From CALUOB01 sp944322305 (GTDB taxonomy: Bacteria > Actinomycetota > Coriobacteriia > Coriobacteriales > Coriobacteriaceae), in assembly GCA_963931605.1 (NCBI GenBank), contig OZ007031.1, forward strand, positions 1-64,000: 64,000 nucleotides of DNA, written 5' to 3'. The translations under genes and the position numbers were made by a program. How positions within the stretch are numbered: the first letter of the stretch is position 1; each line of letters opens with the position of its first letter. The notes under the pieces were generated by a model, which was not told the DNA's origin, ran no database searches, and saw nothing but the letters and a program-made list of their open reading frames with translations. Positions 61,629 through 64,000 of the stretch are shown here, in pieces.

Positions 61629-62893
61629 ACATGAAGAAGGCAGACGGCACCAACCGCGTCGTCATCACCGGCATGGGCGCCGTGAGCCCGGCCGGCAAGG
61701 GCGTCCAGGCCCTGTGGGACAAGGTCATGGCCGGCGAGACCGCCATCGGCTACATCACCCACTTCGACTCCACCGACTACCCGGTGCACATCGCCGGCGA
61801 GATCCCGGACTACGACCCGGTGGCCTTCGGCCTCACCAAGCGCGAGGCCAAGCGCATCGCCCCGTTCGTCCAGTACGCCTACATCGCGGCCGACGAGGCC
61901 ATGGCGCAGGCCAACTTCAACATGGACGAGGAGGACACCACCCGCATCGGCACCGTGTTCGGCTCGGGCATCGGCGGCATGGAGGACATCGACAAGGGCT
62001 CCATCGCGGTTAACACCCGCGGCCCCAAGAAGATGAACCCGCTGTTCATCCCCACGGTCATCTCCAACATGGCGGCCGGCAACCTCTCCATCCGCTTCGG
62101 TCTGCGCGGCGCCTGCACCAACGTGGTCACCGCCTGCGCCACCGGCAGCCACTGCATCGGCGAGGCCTACCGCATGATCAAGCACGGCTACCTGGACGCC
62201 GCGCTCGCCGGCGGCACCGAGGAGAGCGTCACCTCCCTTTCCATCGCCGGCTTCGGCAACCTGGGCGCCCTCACGCAGCGCCCCGACCCCAAGGACGCCT
62301 CCAAGCCCTTCGACCGCGACCGCTCCGGCTTCGTGGCCGGCGAGGGCGCCGGCGCGGTGGTGCTCGAGAGCCTCGAGCACGCCATGGCCCGCGGCGCCAA
62401 CATCATCGCCGAGGTCACCGGCTACGGCTCTACCGGCGACGCCTACCACATGACGAGCCCCAACCCCTCCGGCGAGGGCGTGGCGCGCGCCATGCAGATG
62501 GCGCTCGACGAGTCTGGCTTCACCGCCGAGGAGGTGGGGCACCTGAACGCCCACGGCACCTCCACGCCGCTCAACGACAAGACCGAGGCTGCCGCCCTGC
62601 GCATCGTGGTGGGCGAGGAGCGCGGCCGCGAGATCCCGGTCATCTCCGTCAAGGGCGTCACGGGCCACATGCTCGGCGGCGCGGGCGCGGTCGAGGCCAT
62701 CGTCTGCGCGCTGTCGGTTGCCAACGACTGCGTGCCGCCCACGGCCGGCTACCACAACCCCGACCCCGAGGCGCCGGCGCACGTGCTGACCGAGGCGCTC
62801 ACCAACTACCCGCAGAAGGTGGCGCTGTCCAACTCCATCGGCTTCGGCGGCCACAACGCAACGCTGGCCATCTCGCCCTTCCACGGCGAGTAA
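61625..62893 (+). CDS. fabF: 3-oxoacyl-ACP synthase II
   Basis: The product is 422 aa. It condenses malonyl-ACP with acyl-ACP. The triad Cys-His-His is visible: VVTACATGSHCIGEAY (Cys), LNAHGTSTPLNDKTEAAAL (His) and VKGVTGHMLGGAGAVEAI (His). The start RVVITGMGAVSPAGKGVQALW and the end LSNSIGFGGHNATL are canonical. No fabH is in this part, so chain initiation is encoded elsewhere. The gene is translationally coupled to fabG by an ATGA overlap. Confidence 0.97.
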   Translation: MNMKKADGTNRVVITGMGAVSPAGKGVQALWDKVMAGETAIGYITHFDSTDYPVHIAGEIPDYDPVAFGLTKREAKRIAPFVQYAYIAADEAMAQANFNMDEEDTTRIGTVFGSGIGGMEDIDKGSIAVNTRGPKKMNPLFIPTVISNMAAGNLSIRFGLRGACTNVVTACATGSHCIGEAYRMIKHGYLDAALAGGTEESVTSLSIAGFGNLGALTQRPDPKDASKPFDRDRSGFVAGEGAGAVVLESLEHAMARGANIIAEVTGYGSTGDAYHMTSPNPSGEGVARAMQMALDESGFTAEEVGHLNAHGTSTPLNDKTEAAALRIVVGEERGREIPVISVKGVTGHMLGGAGAVEAIVCALSVANDCVPPTAGYHNPDPEAPAHVLTEALTNYPQKVALSNSIGFGGHNATLAISPFHGE

Positions 62894-62913
62894 CCCTTTC
62901 GTTTCGCACGTCC

Positions 62914-62943
62914 GCCCGCGGGTCCGAGCCCGCGGGCTTTTCT
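62914..62943 (+). terminator. Hairpin between fabF and fabZ
   Basis: GCCCGCGGG (62914-62922) pairs perfectly with CCCGCGGGC (62929-62937), followed by TTTTCTC. Further on, TGTCCC (63005-63010) and GGGACA (63016-63021) form another small dyad before fabZ. Confidence 0.8.
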
Positions 62944-63043
62944 CGCTTGCGCCCGGCCTTGCACCGTATGGGCCGGAGCGCGGGCGCCTGTACCAAAACG
63001 CTCCTGTCCCTGTTGGGGACAGCGGATTTGCCGGAGGTTTCGT

Positions 63044-63496
63044 ATGAGCGCTACGAACGTTACCTTTCCCGCTGGGCTTGACGAGATCAAGCGCGTCCTG
63101 CCGCACCGCGAGCCCTTCATCTGGGTGTCGCGCATCATCTCCTGCGAGTACGGCAAGAGCTGCGTGGCCGAGCTCGACGTGGATCCCGAGCTCGACATCT
63201 TTCGCGGCCACTTCCCCGGCCACCCGGTGCTGCCGGGCGTCATCCTCATGGAGGCGCTGGCCCAGACCTCGTGCTACTGCCTGATGGGCGGCGAGGACAT
63301 GGCTGGCAAGCTGGGCTTCTTCGCCACGATCGACGGCGCCAAGTTCCGCCACCAGGTTGCTCCCGGCGACACCGTGCGCCTGGAGTCCACCATCGTCAAG
63401 GCCACCAAGCGCCTGTGCAAGGCCGAGGTCAAGGCGTATGTGGGCGAGGACCTCGCCGCCGAGGCCAGCCAGAGCTACGTGCTGGGTGATCGCTGA
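63044..63496 (+). CDS. fabZ: 3-hydroxyacyl-ACP dehydratase
   Basis: The product is 150 aa from ATG 63044 (MSATNVTFPAGLDEIKRVLPHREPFIWVSRI), with GGAGG upstream. It removes water from 3-hydroxyacyl-ACP. The hot-dog fold has LPHREPFIWV and the active-site block GHFPGHPVLPGVILMEALAQ with the catalytic His and Glu. AGDTVRLESTIVKATKRLCKAEVKAYVGEDLAAEASQSYV completes it. Its stop overlaps the ATG of the next gene by one base. Confidence 0.95.
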   Translation: MSATNVTFPAGLDEIKRVLPHREPFIWVSRIISCEYGKSCVAELDVDPELDIFRGHFPGHPVLPGVILMEALAQTSCYCLMGGEDMAGKLGFFATIDGAKFRHQVAPGDTVRLESTIVKATKRLCKAEVKAYVGEDLAAEASQSYVLGDR

Positions 63497-64000
63497 TGGC
63501 GGCGAAGCGTTCGGGGCTGCAGGAGCGTCTTGCGCGCCGCCGCGGCGCGGTTCTCGGCGCCGAGATGGAGCGGGCGGCCAACGTGTTCGTCTCGCTTGAC
63601 GAGATCGCCGCGCGCCACCGCCGCGCGCTTATCGCCGGCAAGTCCGACCGCGCCCGCAAGGTGGCGCGCCTGGCGCACGACGCCGGTCTCACCGTGGTCA
63701 TGCCCTACACCGACGACCTGGTGAAGCGCACGCGCGTGGCCGGCGTCGACCAGGCGGTGCGCATCGGCGAGAAGCACCTGCCCGGCATGGAGGACAACTG
63801 CCACAGCGTCTTTCTGGCGGCAAGCTCCGCAGGCGCCGACGTGGTGCTGTTCTCGTCCAACTCTCCGCTGCTTTCAGACGACGAGTTCCTGGGGCTGTGC
63901 GCCGCCGGCGAGATCGAGGTCTTCAGCCCGGTGAACGCCGACGACCCCGCTGCCAGCTGGGTGGGCCACGAGGTGGCCGTGCCTATCGACGACACCGACT
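63496..64000 (+). CDS. Biotin carboxylase-like protein, N-terminal part (runs off the window)
   Basis: ATG 63496 overlaps the fabZ stop. The visible 168 residues begin with a basic stretch (MAAKRSGLQERLARRR). They then resemble the first domain of biotin carboxylase: RRALIAGKSDRARKVARLAHDAGLTVVMPYTDDL in place of the usual LIANRGEIAxR, and QAVRIGEKHLPGMEDNCHSVFLAASSAGADVVLFSSNSPLLSDDEFLGLCAAGEIEVFSPV in place of the GADAIHPGYGFLSEN region. The match is distant and the conserved Arg/Gly residues are partly changed. With its place after fabZ, an acetyl-CoA carboxylase component (AccC-like) that supplies malonyl-CoA is likely. The ATP-grasp part is outside the window. Confidence 0.6.
   Translation, partial: MAAKRSGLQERLARRRGAVLGAEMERAANVFVSLDEIAARHRRALIAGKSDRARKVARLAHDAGLTVVMPYTDDLVKRTRVAGVDQAVRIGEKHLPGMEDNCHSVFLAASSAGADVVLFSSNSPLLSDDEFLGLCAAGEIEVFSPVNADDPAASWVGHEVAVPIDDTD

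Overview
The window is high-GC, densely packed bacterial DNA. The gene content fits a fermentative, gut-type actinobacterium of the class Coriobacteriia (Collinsella/Olsenella-like). The signs are several sugar PTS systems, a FabK-type type II fatty acid synthesis operon, peptide ABC transport, PEP carboxylase, and a sodium-pumping decarboxylase with split subunits. This placement is inferred from gene families and base composition; no rRNA, tRNA or other phylogenetic marker was seen.

Layout. 1-333 is the tail of an OppA-like peptide-binding protein. 477-5090 is an accessory patch with visibly lower GC in its middle. It holds a DUF3990 (ADP-ribosyltransferase-fold)/HTH pair that looks like a toxin-antitoxin module, then an operon of a radical SAM/SPASM maturase, a 28-codon cysteine-containing ORF, a DUF2975 membrane protein and a small Xre regulator, with a divergent LysR regulator. 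5250-9422 holds a secreted protein of unknown function followed by four small membrane-protein genes. Two of these are paralogues separated by an IS481-family insertion, and one carries a frameshift. 9423-10106 is a repeat-rich spacer.

10107-16048 is a complete oligopeptide ABC transporter (OppABCDF type). 16465-19702 has mannose-family PTS IIA and IIB subunits, a GntR regulator and NagA, which suggests amino-sugar use. 20048-24625 has two closely similar pyruvate kinases with a second identical IS481 copy between them. 25158-30152 has a DeoR regulator, then serC, serA and a DUF1015 gene (serine synthesis). 30551-35577 has hisS, a MarR regulator and ppc. 36346-38925 encodes a large TPR protein. 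39212-42794 encodes a Na+-translocating oxaloacetate-type decarboxylase in five pieces. Together with ppc this could convert PEP through oxaloacetate to pyruvate while pumping Na+, as an alternative to the two pyruvate kinases.

43099-50447 is a cellobiose/beta-glucoside module: an orphan IIB, a LicR-type PRD activator, IIA, IIB, an unknown membrane protein, IIC and a GH1 6-phospho-beta-glucosidase. 50552-55690 has a membrane protein, two overlapping glycosyltransferases and a ROK sugar kinase. 56168-58339 has two paralogous esterases. 58622 to the window end is the fatty acid synthesis operon acpP-fabK-fabD-fabG-fabF-fabZ followed by the start of a biotin carboxylase-like gene.

The spacers carry several repeat families: four copies of a 33-bp palindrome, two copies of a 74-bp hairpin with shorter relatives, arrays of a GGTTGGTCGC mini-hairpin, and several single long hairpins. 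The two 1069-bp IS481 copies sit in 6-bp NCTAGN target duplications, and the target supplies the transposase stop codon. No CRISPR array, rRNA or tRNA gene was found.
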